Part shown: positions 1 to 11,400 of the stretch, one piece after another
Layout: every line of letters begins with the position of its first letter
Position numbering within the stretch: position 1 is the first letter of the stretch
Origin: Spongospora subterranea
Lineage: Eukaryota; Endomyxa; Phytomyxea; Plasmodiophorida; Plasmodiophoridae
Assembly (NCBI GenBank): GCA_900404475.1
Contig: OUQQ01000476.1
Location: 1 to 16,524 of the forward strand
Reading direction: 5' to 3'
Length of the DNA stretch: 16,524 nucleotides
The notes under the pieces: model-generated
The model's input: only the letters and a program-made list of their open reading frames with translations
Told to the model about the DNA's origin: nothing
Database searches by the model: none
Translations under genes and position numbers: made by a program

Positions 1-236
1 GCCCAACGGAGACGATGATCGCCGACCTGCTCACTAAGCCGCTACCGCCGCCGAGCTTCGAGCGGCAACGCGATACTCTCTACAAGAATGAACGTGGATC
101 AAAAATCTCCAAACTCCGAATCACAAGTTCAACCGATTTCTCAACGAAGGGGCATGTTAAACTGGAAGCGTTGTTGATACCGGTGAATGATCGTAGATCA
201 TTTATGATCCTGTGCTCGACCCTACCAATAGGATAA
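1..236 (+). CDS. Ty1/copia retrotransposon Pol, C-terminal end (RNase H tail), partial
   Basis: The frame enters the window already open and ends at a TAA at 234-236. The residues PTETMIADLLTKPLP followed by SFERQRDTL match the signature that closes the RNase H region of Ty1/copia polyproteins (the TEDMVADILTKPLP type). This part normally degrades the RNA strand during reverse transcription. Only the last ~78 codons are present, so integrase and reverse transcriptase lie outside the window. The residues after about position 90 resemble nothing I know and may be read-through into the LTR. No intact element can be judged from this fragment. The family call is strong because the motif is distinctive; activity is unknown. 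Confidence 0.78.
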   Translation, partial: PTETMIADLLTKPLPPPSFERQRDTLYKNERGSKISKLRITSSTDFSTKGHVKLEALLIPVNDRRSFMILCSTLPIG

Positions 237-300
237 TAAACTTCACTCTTTTTCTTGTATTGACTAGTACCGGTGCACCTGTCGTTATGTACTGTTAAAC
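147..300 (+). repeat. Possible polypurine tract and start of copia 3' LTR
   Basis: A purine run, GAAGGGG (147-153), followed by CA is followed by TGTTAAAC starting at 156. This is the usual arrangement of a polypurine tract directly before an LTR that begins with TG. It sits just after the RNase H tail, where a 3' LTR is expected. The Pol frame would overlap the LTR by about 80 nt. TGTTAAAC occurs again at 293-300. I could not find the CA-ending right border or a target-site duplication, so the LTR length is unknown and the end given here is arbitrary. Confidence 0.3.
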
Positions 301-878
301 TATCATCTCTCCTACACCAACTTTACAGTCCATTGTAATCTGCGACCTATAGTCTGATCTACTCACGATCAAATGTGCCATTGCACTTCAGCCTCAAGTT
401 GCATCTGTGTGGAATTTTGCCACAGTCAACTATGCTGAACCGCATTTCCAACTGATGGTATGCAGCTCAGGTAATCACAAGGTTAAATAGTGTTAATTGA
501 ACTAGGCCACGGTCGAATGGACCGTTGCCAAAATGGACGTGCCTGTTGTACTTTGTCAACGCGTTTTGAATGATAAACCGCTCGGCACGCTGATATTATG
601 TTTGATGTACCGGAACTCGGAAAAACCGCCGATCAATATATCCCAGGCGATACGGCCTGGGGTCAACACTTGTTGGTTTTTAAGTTCTTTTCAACGAGTC
701 CCTTCTAAAGCAATAGTTCTTGGGGCTTTTTTTCGAGGTCGAGTCTTACAATGCGTGTTTGAACTCGAGTGCTCGATTTCTATGTGCGCTAAGTATTCGG
801 CTACATTCGTTATGATAAAATCGCAATGCGAGGAAAATTACAACATCAACTGCAAGATTCCTACGAGATGCTATTTAA
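301..878. other. No recognisable gene between copia tail and ligase 3' end
   Basis: This stretch lies between the retroelement fragment and the 3' end of the large minus-strand gene. It holds short open frames on the + strand, notably 353-457 and 506-904. They could be joined by a 48-nt GT-AG intron (458-505) but resemble no family I know and have no convincing start. It may be the rest of the LTR, other repeat debris, or a decayed gene. Confidence 0.4.
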
Positions 879-884
879 TTTATT
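879..884 (-). terminator. Candidate polyadenylation signal of the HECT ligase gene
   Basis: AATAAA on the minus strand lies 63 nt beyond the TAA stop (948-950) of the large ligase gene. Distance and orientation suit a 3'-end processing signal. AATAAA is common by chance in AT-leaning DNA and oomycete signals are loosely conserved, so this is tentative. Confidence 0.35.
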
Positions 885-947
885 GGCCATTCCAAAGTTA
901 CTAAGAATTCTTTCACTTTCAGCAATAGGCCTCGAGATTGATAAATA

Positions 948-2467
948 TTATTCCGTTTCTTCAATTGCTTCCTCGTCGTCCGATGAAAGCGCTGCGGTGA
1001 CCGCATTCAGAAACAGTGCTGAATTTTGAGCTGCAGAAGTGGAATCCGCATCAATCGAGACGCAATTGGTGATCGCGTACAGCAGCCGATCGTACATAAC
1101 ACTAGGCGATGTATACCGAGGTAATTCAATCGAAAAGAAACATGTGTGGGAAATGGGAAGATACGCGTCCGGATTCTGACGAGATTTCGGCATATTTGAC
1201 ACCTTAAATTTACAGTCGAAATCGGCAGCAGATACTGGCAAACGCGACCGGCCCCAAACAAATTTCAGGAAATCAACCCGCTGCGCGTCGTCAAACCTGC
1301 AACAATGTATCATATAAAATCAATCGTCCAGGCTTTACTGACTGACTAACCTATTATACATTACTTCCCAAAAGGCGACAATATGAGCATCAGTCGGAGA
1401 GCACCACTCATATGTAGTCATCGATTTCAAGAGATCCAGATTAAAGGCTGGGCGGCCACATACCTTCGGATTCCAAAAACAACTATTACTTCAAACATCA
1501 AAGGGAAACCAAAAAACATGAATTATACCATGAGCTCCAGCTCGGCCCACGAGAACAGTGAGAGCATGGGGGCAGGTACAACGCAAGAGAGACCACGCCG
1601 CATCGCATCACACTGGACCTTGAACTCACGTCGCCTATATTCAACAAGTCTTTGGACGAATTCGGCACGATTTGCCCAGGTAACAGCGATTTCAGATCCA
1701 TTGGGTATCAGATCCACCTGAATCGCATTATCAACTCCGCAATGTAGAACGCAAACGTAACTTACATCTTCTCCATCGCTGCCTGTGATGGAAAAATTCA
1801 TTGACACGAGTTCCTCAAAATTTTCCGCGTTGACTTGCGGATCCTTCTCCATCTTTTCAATGTTAGTTGCGATTCGAAGCGCCAATGCATCTATTGCGGT
1901 GATATCCGCGTCTAATATTTCTTCTGAAACCAATGATTTCCATCTAAATAAAATAGATCAACAAGCTGAGAAAAAAGAAACAACATGGAGAGTACACTAT
2001 AGACGGAAAATCAAGACTCAAAAGATTTCGGCTCCGGATGGCAAGCCCCATTAGCTTGCCGATAAACTCGTACATAGAGACGAACAGGGGCAAGGTGGAT
2101 GAAGCAACAGGAACGTATTTGTCCTGATTTATACCTAGCCGTGTCCTGGCGTTAGGACACGGTACGAACAGCGGAAGATAGGGCGACTGAATCTCCTGAC
2201 ACAGCAGATCCAAACAGGTGCGATATGGACCACCATAATCATCAGAGAACTCCCCTTGTAAAGTAACCTTGACAATGTTGCAGAAATCAGAATATACGAC
2301 ATTCGGTGAAAGTGCACACAGCAAAATGAAATGGTGTAAGAAACTGTTAACAAAAGTACGACGATGATGGGAATACCTTGAAAGCTCTTTCGTCACGTCG
2401 TATCCGGAATGAAGATGGCGATAGATGGTTAAGCTGGTGAAATATCTGGCCAAAGCAGGTTCGAGTC
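948..2467 (-). other. HECT catalytic domain of the ligase (end of exon 28, exons 29-33)
   Basis: Exons are the end of 2377-4271, then 1996-2267, 1766-1943, 1529-1717, 1351-1463 and 948-1296. Landmarks in order: FRIRRDERAFK then VTLQGE, DDYGGPYR, FIGKLMGLAIRSRNLLSL, FPSIV then WKSLVSEE, VDLIPNGSEIAVTWANR, ELELM then VCG, and FLKFVWGRSRLP. The catalytic Cys is in LPISHTCFFSIELPRY (about residue 3726). All match HERC-type HECT domains, and no key residue is missing. The chain runs 63 residues past the Cys and ends in an acidic tail (SSDDEEAIEETE), longer than in most HECT proteins; human HERC2 also has an acidic tail. Confidence 0.96.
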
Positions 2468-5400
2468 CCCTTCATGTCAACTCGCTGTTTCTCTTTCCAT
2501 AGCCCGGTCTGAAACCGGTCGATCTGGACTCGAATATCACGAGACATTCCCATGTTCTGTGCGTCTGTCGCAGTTCGAGATAGAACTTCCAACCAAATTG
2601 CATTTTTTGTCGAAGACATAATTAGAGTGCGCGCTTGACGAATCATTCTGGCCAGGTCCGATTCTGCATCGGTACGGGACATGTTGATCAACGGTAGTGC
2701 AGTTGAGATTACTTCGTTAAACAAAGTTAAAATGACGCAACGAAGTCGAGTTGACAAGAGATCAATGTGAGAGAAGCGATCGAATGCATTTGTCTGCATC
2801 ATAGATAGAGGATCGTTAAGTGTATCAGAAGACTGCACTCGGTCTATACATGAGATGAGTTCGGCATCAAGACCTAAACTGAATCTGCGATTGTTGGCGA
2901 TAAGAACTTCGTCGAGATCGGCGCCGTCGAATTCTTTCCAAGAGCGTAAGGTTTTTGTGATGTTTTCTTTGAAAAGTGGTGGCCATTCTAGGTCTGCGTT
3001 ACCCAGGAGAATCTCTAGCAGACGATGAAGTTCGGAGAAGCGGCGGTTCCAGATCGGAGTCGTCGAGTCGACTATCGTTCCCTGACGTTGGTCAATCGAT
3101 AGGACAAGTTCCAGTAAAGCTTGAAAGAAAGTCGAAAAAAGTTTGTTGTCCTTACCACGGTCGTACATGAGAAACAGATGAGTGCGAAGAAATCGTGGGC
3201 GACTTGGTTGAAATTTCGCACCAGATCGAATCAAATGCGATAGTATCAGCAAATATTCCAGACGTTGCTTGCCTTTTGACGTAACAATCATTTGAAATAT
3301 GAGATTTACGACAGGAGCGCATAATAAGTATCGATTGACGAACTGAGTGGCATCGCCACTAGAATCACGATGAAGCTTGATAAAAATATTAAGAAGCCAA
3401 ATTCCTATGTCAGAGCTAGGATGACATAAAGCCATGTCCTCGTTGTCAATCGTCACATCAGGACGTAAACATGTTCCCACCAAGTGAGTCAAACATTCAC
3501 CAACAAAAAACCTGGCAAATTTAGGTGCAGTTTGATTGCCTCTTTCCCAATGTGTCTGCTCTAAAGATAAAGCATGGAGAAAGAGATTTGTAAGAACTGA
3601 TGTCGCTTTCGGCATCGGTTGGAATAACATAAGACGTAAAAATCGCCCCAAAAACGCAGTATCAATAACACCCCCAAAATCGACTGAGCGTTGTTCAGTG
3701 AAATATTCCAGCAAGGACAAAACAGCACGACGGGAATATGCGATAGTTAATTGCAAATTGAGTTGGATAATTTTAGCAATTGTCACGCTTGTCGGCAAAG
3801 ATGAATCAGAAACTGAAGTTGGAATGGGAAAAGCTGAATTATCAGCATCGATACATCTATATGCCGGGTTTTCAGCAATAGTCATATCATCATCAGTAAT
3901 ACGATAAACAGGCTGAACTGAGTCATCGTCATTATGAACTTCGTTACCAAATGATTCAAAATCGGGATGGGCAGTTAAGGCAGCAATTGCCAATTCATAA
4001 TCCCCGTTATTTGATCGTAAAGCATGCCGGCATAAGTCGAAAGGAATTCCCATTAGACGGAGACAATGCGCATCGTCATCAAGTTTTGCCAGAGCGTCAT
4101 CTTTTTCTAGTTCCGATTTATGCTGCAAGATCCACTGACACGCAGCGTACCGTTGGAAATTTGTTTGACGCATAGCGCGATATACCCACGCTGACGGAAA
4201 CCCGATTTGAAGCAGTGAACCAGATGCGTTGGCGATCAATGAAGACGAAATAGTAGAATCTGACGCACTCCCTAAACATGGATTAGGAATATAATTGCTG
4301 AACAACAATAGCAGTGATATAATTTTTTTACCGAATTGAGAGACGTCATTTGGTGAGAGCGCCGAGGCAAACATTTGCATAGAGCGAATCGACACGGTGC
4401 AGCTTTTATTGGCGGAATGGCCGTCACAAGCCGAAAAAATAATCAAGCCTTCGCGAAGATCAAGACCCTCGATATTTGCGAATTCTCCAGCTATCTGCCC
4501 ATTCACATAAACTAATGCATGGTGATTTTCCACATTGTCGACAACAATCACGATCCGAGTCCAGTTATGCTTTTCAACACAAACCTATAAAAAAGATGAG
4601 AAAGTATCAGTGAATACTGGTTTGCACAGGGATATTGGTTTGCATGCTGACATCGCCTTCCGACATAGTGAAATACATTTTCCCATTGCTGCCCCAGCTA
4701 AAATGCGACTCCGGTTGCTCAAAAGTTGAAAGTAGGGGCAAAATGCAATCAGAACGATCAGATTGTATATCAGCAATGAAAGTGAACGCTCTAACTTCAG
4801 TCGGTAGCCAAGGGTTTCGCCATCGTATTGAACTCTGAGGCGAAAGCACAAGACAACAGCTTCCATCAGACTGGTTGGCATTAGTATTTGAGTCAAATCA
4901 TGGCTTCGCACACGCTAACCTGATCACGATTCCACACTACAGGACCTTCGGTCTCGATTCCTGATTTGGCAAGCACTGCATCATTACCAGATGCGAGATC
5001 AATTGAGGTCCACGTCTGGCGACGATGTTCATCGTTTTGAGAATCGGAAGCAACAAATCCCATGCCCGCATTAACAACAGAAACTATCTAAAAAGTGACA
5101 GCGTTTGAAGCATCAGTTTAAGACCCAAGATTCTAAGAAATTACCACCTCATCATTGACAGGGCACATAAACGATAAACAATTTGCAAGAAATCAAGGGA
5201 ACAATAAAAGTAAAAACAGTATGAGGAGTATCTTAACAACCTGCTCCTGACTAAGGATCGTATCCCATATTGCAAGATCACGAAGGGTCTCTGACACAGG
5301 ACCCACATGAAGTTCCAGTCCGGATGACAGCGCTCCTAAAATCTAAGAAATGTTCATACCCGAATAAAACCAGTTGACAAAACCGTTTTACTTGTACAAA

Positions 5401-8400
5401 CGAGTCGCCATCAATCGTAACCGCAATACTTTCATCGAACAAGATGTCGATTTGATTGCCACGCCCTACAATAAGCACCGTATGCCATTCAAGCGGGGCG
5501 CATGTCAAAGAATGAGTCCAGGATTTCGAGAAGACTGTAGTAACAACTTCAAGGGACATTTCACGAACTGAAACCTGAAAGCTCATGACTTTTCGAAGTT
5601 GATGACTATTGACCCATCATAAATACCAGAAGGTGGCTATGACCTGATGTTAATTTGAACAAGTAACCGACTTTTCTAGGCCCCGGAATGCGACAAGCAA
5701 GAGAGATTGTCATTTTGGCAAGATTAAAGTTGGCATCTCCCAAGTTGATGCTAATTCCAGCTTGAACTACATCGTTCATTGTTACTTTCTGCAGATTCCT
5801 TATTCCACCTTCTCACAGTCAGACCCAATTTACGAGGTAATAGATCGCAACTTCTATACCACTGAGATATGCCGACTGTCCAAGAGAGAAGTCGCGAATA
5901 GTGTTGTCGTTGTTAAAGTAATGCTGAGGGTCTCCAGATAGATATAAGCGAAGCGGATATCTTCAAGACAAAATCCATTTACACTTCTCAAAAATAGAAT
6001 AAGATTTGAAACTTACAATGGGAGTTGCACAAAACCATTCATATGCAATGATGGTTTCGCAGAGACAGTTCTCGGAATTTGAGATGATAAGGAGAACGTG
6101 CATTTATCACCGCAAGCAACTGCGCCGAAAACCATACCTACTGGAGTAGTTTTGATCACCTGTGGTTCATGAACCTAAGAGCATAACAAGTGGACATGAG
6201 TGCATAGAATTATTTGAAGATTCTGTTACAAAAAATGTTTCGAGAATGACAAGGCTTTAAGGAGAATAAACTGTTACGGGTCGTCATACAATTGCAGCAA
6301 CATCGTTGCCCATGTGAGCACCACCAGAACCGAACGTGAATAATTGTCCCCTAGCAGTAACAGCGACGGTGTGATCTTGACCGCCGTCGACCCAAATGCA
6401 CTTTTCAGATTGCAACGGGCCCCCAACCTGAGTCGGCACGCTAACAGGTGAGACGTTCCCATGGCCGAGCATTCCCGCATTGCCAGACCCCCAAGTGTAA
6501 AGCTAAACGAAGTTGAATTAGAGTTGTTCCGTTAGAAAACATAAATCCTAACCCGTCCCTCATTAGTAATGGCCATGGAATGATCCCATCCAGATGCGAT
6601 ATGGATAATAATTTTACTTGCTAGTGCTTCAACTTTTCGAGGAAGTAGTTCTTTATCGTTGCAGCCATGCCCGCACACTGGACGGTTGCCTTCGTAGCCG
6701 GCTCCCCAAGTGTAACTGAAAAAATATGACATTGTGCACACCACTTTTGAAATTGTCTTACAGACAGCCTTCAGAGGTGACCGCCATGGAATGCTCCCAT
6801 CCACCAGCTATTAGAACAAATCCAAGAGAATCGGCAGCTTTTACAAATTTCGGTGTTGACAACTTCTGAGTAGTGCCATGCCCTAGTTGACCGAAGACAT
6901 TCTTACCCCACGAGTACCTGTGACAGGAAAAGTATTCGCAGATTGTTTTAAAGAGATAACGGAAACATAAACTCTTATAGGGAGAAAGAAAATGGGTAGA
7001 CAGTTGTACGTAAACAGATCACTTACAAGCTGCCATCGCTTGTAATGGCTAGCACGTGTGAGCCCCCGGTGCACGCCTTCAGGACGACCTTGCCTTCTAA
7101 CTCTCCTCGAACCTTGATTGGACACATCTGCGACGGAAACGATCCAATTCCAAGCTGGACTTCTGTGGTAAGCTGAAAGAAATTTCCGACAAAAAAATGC
7201 TGACCTGGCCATTGGCGTTGCTGCCAAACCCCCACAACGAACCTTCTTCGTCAAGGACGAAGGAGAAGTTTAGCCCCGCACAGACCTGATATGTAAACAT
7301 ATAAACAAATCGAAAATTGCACCCAAAAAAGTACCTGAACGCATCGAACCCCTTCAAGGGCTTTCAACATCCGTGGCGAGTTTTCCAAAGTCGTCGCACC
7401 GTGACCCAAACGCCCATCATCACCCTGAAGATTCCAAATAAACAAAACATAACTCATAGGAATGAATCACCGTGTAAGCTCCTGCATGATAAAAAATGGA
7501 CGAAAAAAATTTTTGTTTGAAGTTTGAAATATCGTACTTTGCCCCATGTAAAAATTCCACCAGTATTTGTCAGGGCAACAACATGAGAAGAGAAGCATGA
7601 TACGCTGATGATAGAATTTTCTATTGGTCCAAATCCTGAAACGATGGATGGGGCATGCACCATGTTATTGTTTCCAAACCCTAATCGACCGTTGTCTCCC
7701 TTTCCAAACGCCAAAATCTGACCCCCAGATGCAGCAAAACTTTTCCTGTAGCAACGCAATTAATTATAGCGGAACATTTGCAGTTTGAGCTTCCGAAAAG
7801 TATCATAAAGCAAAGGAAAATTAACAACACTGACGGTTCGTGGCGGCGCGGAAGGGTACAAGAATGCGCAGCGTTTGGTTTGCAGGAGTCTACAGTGATA
7901 CAAGCCAATTCGCTACGAGGCAGTTCAAGTGAAGATAAATGTACGACTTTCGCTTCCAGACTTTGCAGATTCACTCGTGCCTTCAACGTTGCTGGCAGAG
8001 AACACAGTTGGATCAGAGGATCCAAAGATTTCTCTAACATTGAAATGATCAGTGTTGATGCGACCTCTGCCAATGCAGGTTGGAGTACCTGAAATAAGCG
8101 CACTAAGAGTAAGAGTTGTTTGTAGACCCTTTTCCAAAATTTTTGCGGCCATTCGTTTCACCTATTTTACGAAAGATTTTGTCGGTGAAGAGTCTAACGG
8201 ATTTGCCACAAGTAGGTTACCTGAATTTGCAGAATATGCAATGCTCTGATGCTAGGAGTCTCTTCGATGCGCAGAAATCCAGCAACTTGTACCACGACAT
8301 CAGCAACTGTGGACAAAGTTTCAGGAAGTACATCTATTTCACTGATGACCTCTAAAGCAATAGCGTTAGCTTCCGCTACTGAGTGACATTCAATAGCGGC

Positions 8401-11400
8401 TGGAATGTGACTGCCGCGATCAATCTTGATAAAAAACGGCAATTCTCTTAGAACTGCAACAAACCCTTCTTCTTGGCGACCATTATGCTGAAAAGCAACC
8501 CGACCACCTTCGCGCAACGGTTCAATCCAAGACCCCATTACGCTTAGGGCTCCAAAGGCAACAGTGAGGCCGCGAACATTATTTCCATTAAATGCATCGT
8601 TTAAGTCTTGGCTATCGCGAAGGGAACCTTCAATCCTACATAAAATTTCGGGTAGATGCACTATGGCTAAACGTATAGCATTAGAGATTGTAATGGACCA
8701 GTTGTCGTCCAACCAAAGTAGACGCAAAAGCGCTACCATTTCGCTTGCGCTCCAAAGTCTTTCTGAAGAGGGTGCTGAGGTAATGTTGAGACACGCCGTT
8801 CCAGTAAAATTAAGCAAATATCCGATAATGTCTTCGTTGAACCCCCCTATTTTGTGTAAAGTCTCAGAATTAGGTGCCACAAGAGGAAAAATGGAGCGGC
8901 AAGATCTGAGTGCAAGCATTCTGCTTATTAAGTTGCTTTTTTCGTCAGTGACGATGCAAACCAAAGACCTAACCCAATCAGAGCTGCACATGCTGCGTTG
9001 AAAAAGAGAGCTTGAGCTACATCGGCAAATAAGCCACAGTAGCTGGTTCAAAAATATATCAATTTCCCCGACTTGTACAAAGGTTGGTGCAACGCGGTAG
9101 CGAGCCCCATTTTCACCAACATCGGATAGTTCTAACTCAATCCATCCCACGCACGATTTCTCTAAAGGAACCTAAACAGGAATTGTTCAATCAGACCGCG
9201 GAACACTGTAAACATGTTTCCACTGGTTATGTCGTTCAAAATACGAAAAAACCGGAAATCGGTGGATAATAATTACCTTGCTAATACGTTCGTCCCAATC
9301 TTCTGAGCGACTAACGAACGTCTGCTTATCGACCAAGGAGACGACCCCGCCTTGGCCAGATACGCCCACAACTACCCCATTATAAACACCCTCGAACGAA
9401 ACGCCTTGAACAACGCCGTTTTTTAAAAAACTAATCGTATTCGTAGCTCTTTGAACGGTAATAACGTCACCAAAACCGAAGGGTTCTCCATAACCGGCAA
9501 CGGAAACATCACCGGTTTGCTTTCCAGTCGCGCCGTCGTACGCCAAGCTGAATACTGGCGTAGTAGACAGAGTTGATACAGGAATAACACCAATCGCAAG
9601 ATTTTTAGATTCAGATTCAATGTACAAAGAGAAACTTTCCATCAATTCAGACGCTGTCCATATTATTGCCGGTGATTTACTTGAGATTACGGCGATGGTT
9701 GGTTCTGTCATGTCCATCCCACGGAGAGAGACACCTGCTGACGAAGATCTGCTCCAAAACGCCGCATTTCTGTGCCGCTGAGGTTTGAATGAAGCTGTTA
9801 CTCCTTCTGCCGCTTTGGGCGTTGCTTCTTTTACCGAACGACGTTTTAGAGTAAATTTCAAGGGGAGAATTTGATCTTGTGAATTTGATAAGCTTAACTC
9901 TCGTTTCCGTTTCATATCGCAAATAACGCAAGATGCGTCAGTTGGCTTATTTAGAAAAGTGCAACGGGCACATGGCCACAGGGATCGAGATAGCTTGATT
10001 TCAACAGAGTTCGGGGAAGCACATATAATGCATAAATTTGTTGAAATAGAATTGGAGTAGGTACACGCAGGGCAGTTCCAAAAAGATTCTTCAGAAGCAA
10101 GAGTGCCATCTCTACTTCTACCGGCCTGATCTCGACGAGATTGTCGTCGAAGGCGTTGTAATACCTGAATTTGAGTAAACACAACAGCAAGTATATCATT
10201 CTGCAGACTCTGCAGCACAGTATTATCTTCACATTCAGGTGATGAAGCTGTGGCTCGCGCCGAAACATACGCCAATAAACGAAAAAGAGACCATGCCGCC
10301 ATTTTGATATTCCATTTTGTCGCATTTGCATCATGACAAATAAAAGGCTGTAGGAACCGGACTACCCCTATCTTATGCAGAAATTCGAAATCTCTTGTCC
10401 CAATCTCAATATTGAACAAAGAAATGGTTAATAACGTTTCCACGTCCTCAGATGCTTTCTCAGAAAGAAACGAGACTACGGAATAATACGCAGTTAGCAA
10501 CGCGTCGCACAAGATCTTGCCAGCACAAGCAGTGCCAGACAGCAAATGCTGGCTCGAGAGCGAGGAGCCAGATTTTTGGCGAGACAGCGATTGCCCAAGG
10601 TACCGAAGAGTGTCAATGTGCAAATCCCGTTCCTGAACAATCGAAAACATCTGTTTGAAGCAAGAAATAGCATAGAGTCTGATAGATGCACGAGACCGCT
10701 GAGAAACCACGGCATCTGAAATTGCTGTGATATCGAGTGAGGGATCCTGGACGAACTGTAGTATTTGCCTGCATGTGTATGAATCTGGATCCTTGGCTGA
10801 AAATGAGACCCCCATATCTTCTTTGGGGGGTGAGGAACTTGAATAATGGTCATCTCTCAGTATTCGCATTGCCTTAAGGGTCCGTCGAACTGTGTTGCGG
10901 GACCGAGAATTTCCCCTAAGCAACACTGGAAATTGATGCGACATTGAACCGGAACTCTGACGAGTTAGACTCAACATGGGCAATGGTGCTTTTGATGTTT
11001 TCATGTTGAGCAAAAACCTGGTTCGCTCAAGAACAGACCGTAAGAAAGCGTGGCGGTCGTATCCCTGCATATTCCCAAAGTAAACGAGTGTTTACCAATG
11101 TTTTGAATGTATTCAGTATACCTGACCAATTCGAGTTGCAACTGATGCCTCCATTTCACTCGCCTTTCTCCAGAGACGAAGCAAGATGTCGTCAGGCCTA
11201 TGGACTTCTTTTTCGGTTGCACACATCAATGCCTAGCAAGCATGTTAGCGTTGGCATTGAACATACTCTAATTTCTAACCTGATCCGCACGAGATGTATG
11301 CTTCAAGATAACTGCGAAAACAGAACGAGTAACCTGCTGCGCAAAGGGCTTCACGCTAGCAGGAATAGGAAAGACACATCGAGCATATGAGTTCAATCTT

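Larger units (their letters stand above)
9277..11064 (-). other. Ligase exon 10 (residues 1003-1598), one 1,788-nt exon
   Basis: This is the second longest exon and stays open throughout. It starts with helical sequence rich in Leu and Ser, with no named fold. It then carries two RanBP2-type zinc fingers near residues 1330 and 1365, a basic low-complexity linker, and a SPRY domain toward its end. It ends DERISK at an AAG/GTAATT donor. A 105-nt intron (9172-9276) joins it in phase to exon 11, which starts VPLEKSCVGWIELEL. Confidence 0.8.

Noticed and set aside
3536..3907. A 123-codon open frame on the + strand
   Set aside because: It is antisense to exon 28 of the ligase with no recognisable motif.
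7173..7204. A 32-nt intron ending at TTTCAG before LTTEVQ
   Set aside because: It is too short, and it inserts six residues in the RCC1 loop; the acceptor at 7155 gives a 50-nt intron and the normal NGQLGIG blade.
8564..9001. A 145-codon open frame on the + strand
   Set aside because: It is antisense to exon 11 of the ligase and shows no domain; it is a shadow of the real coding frame.
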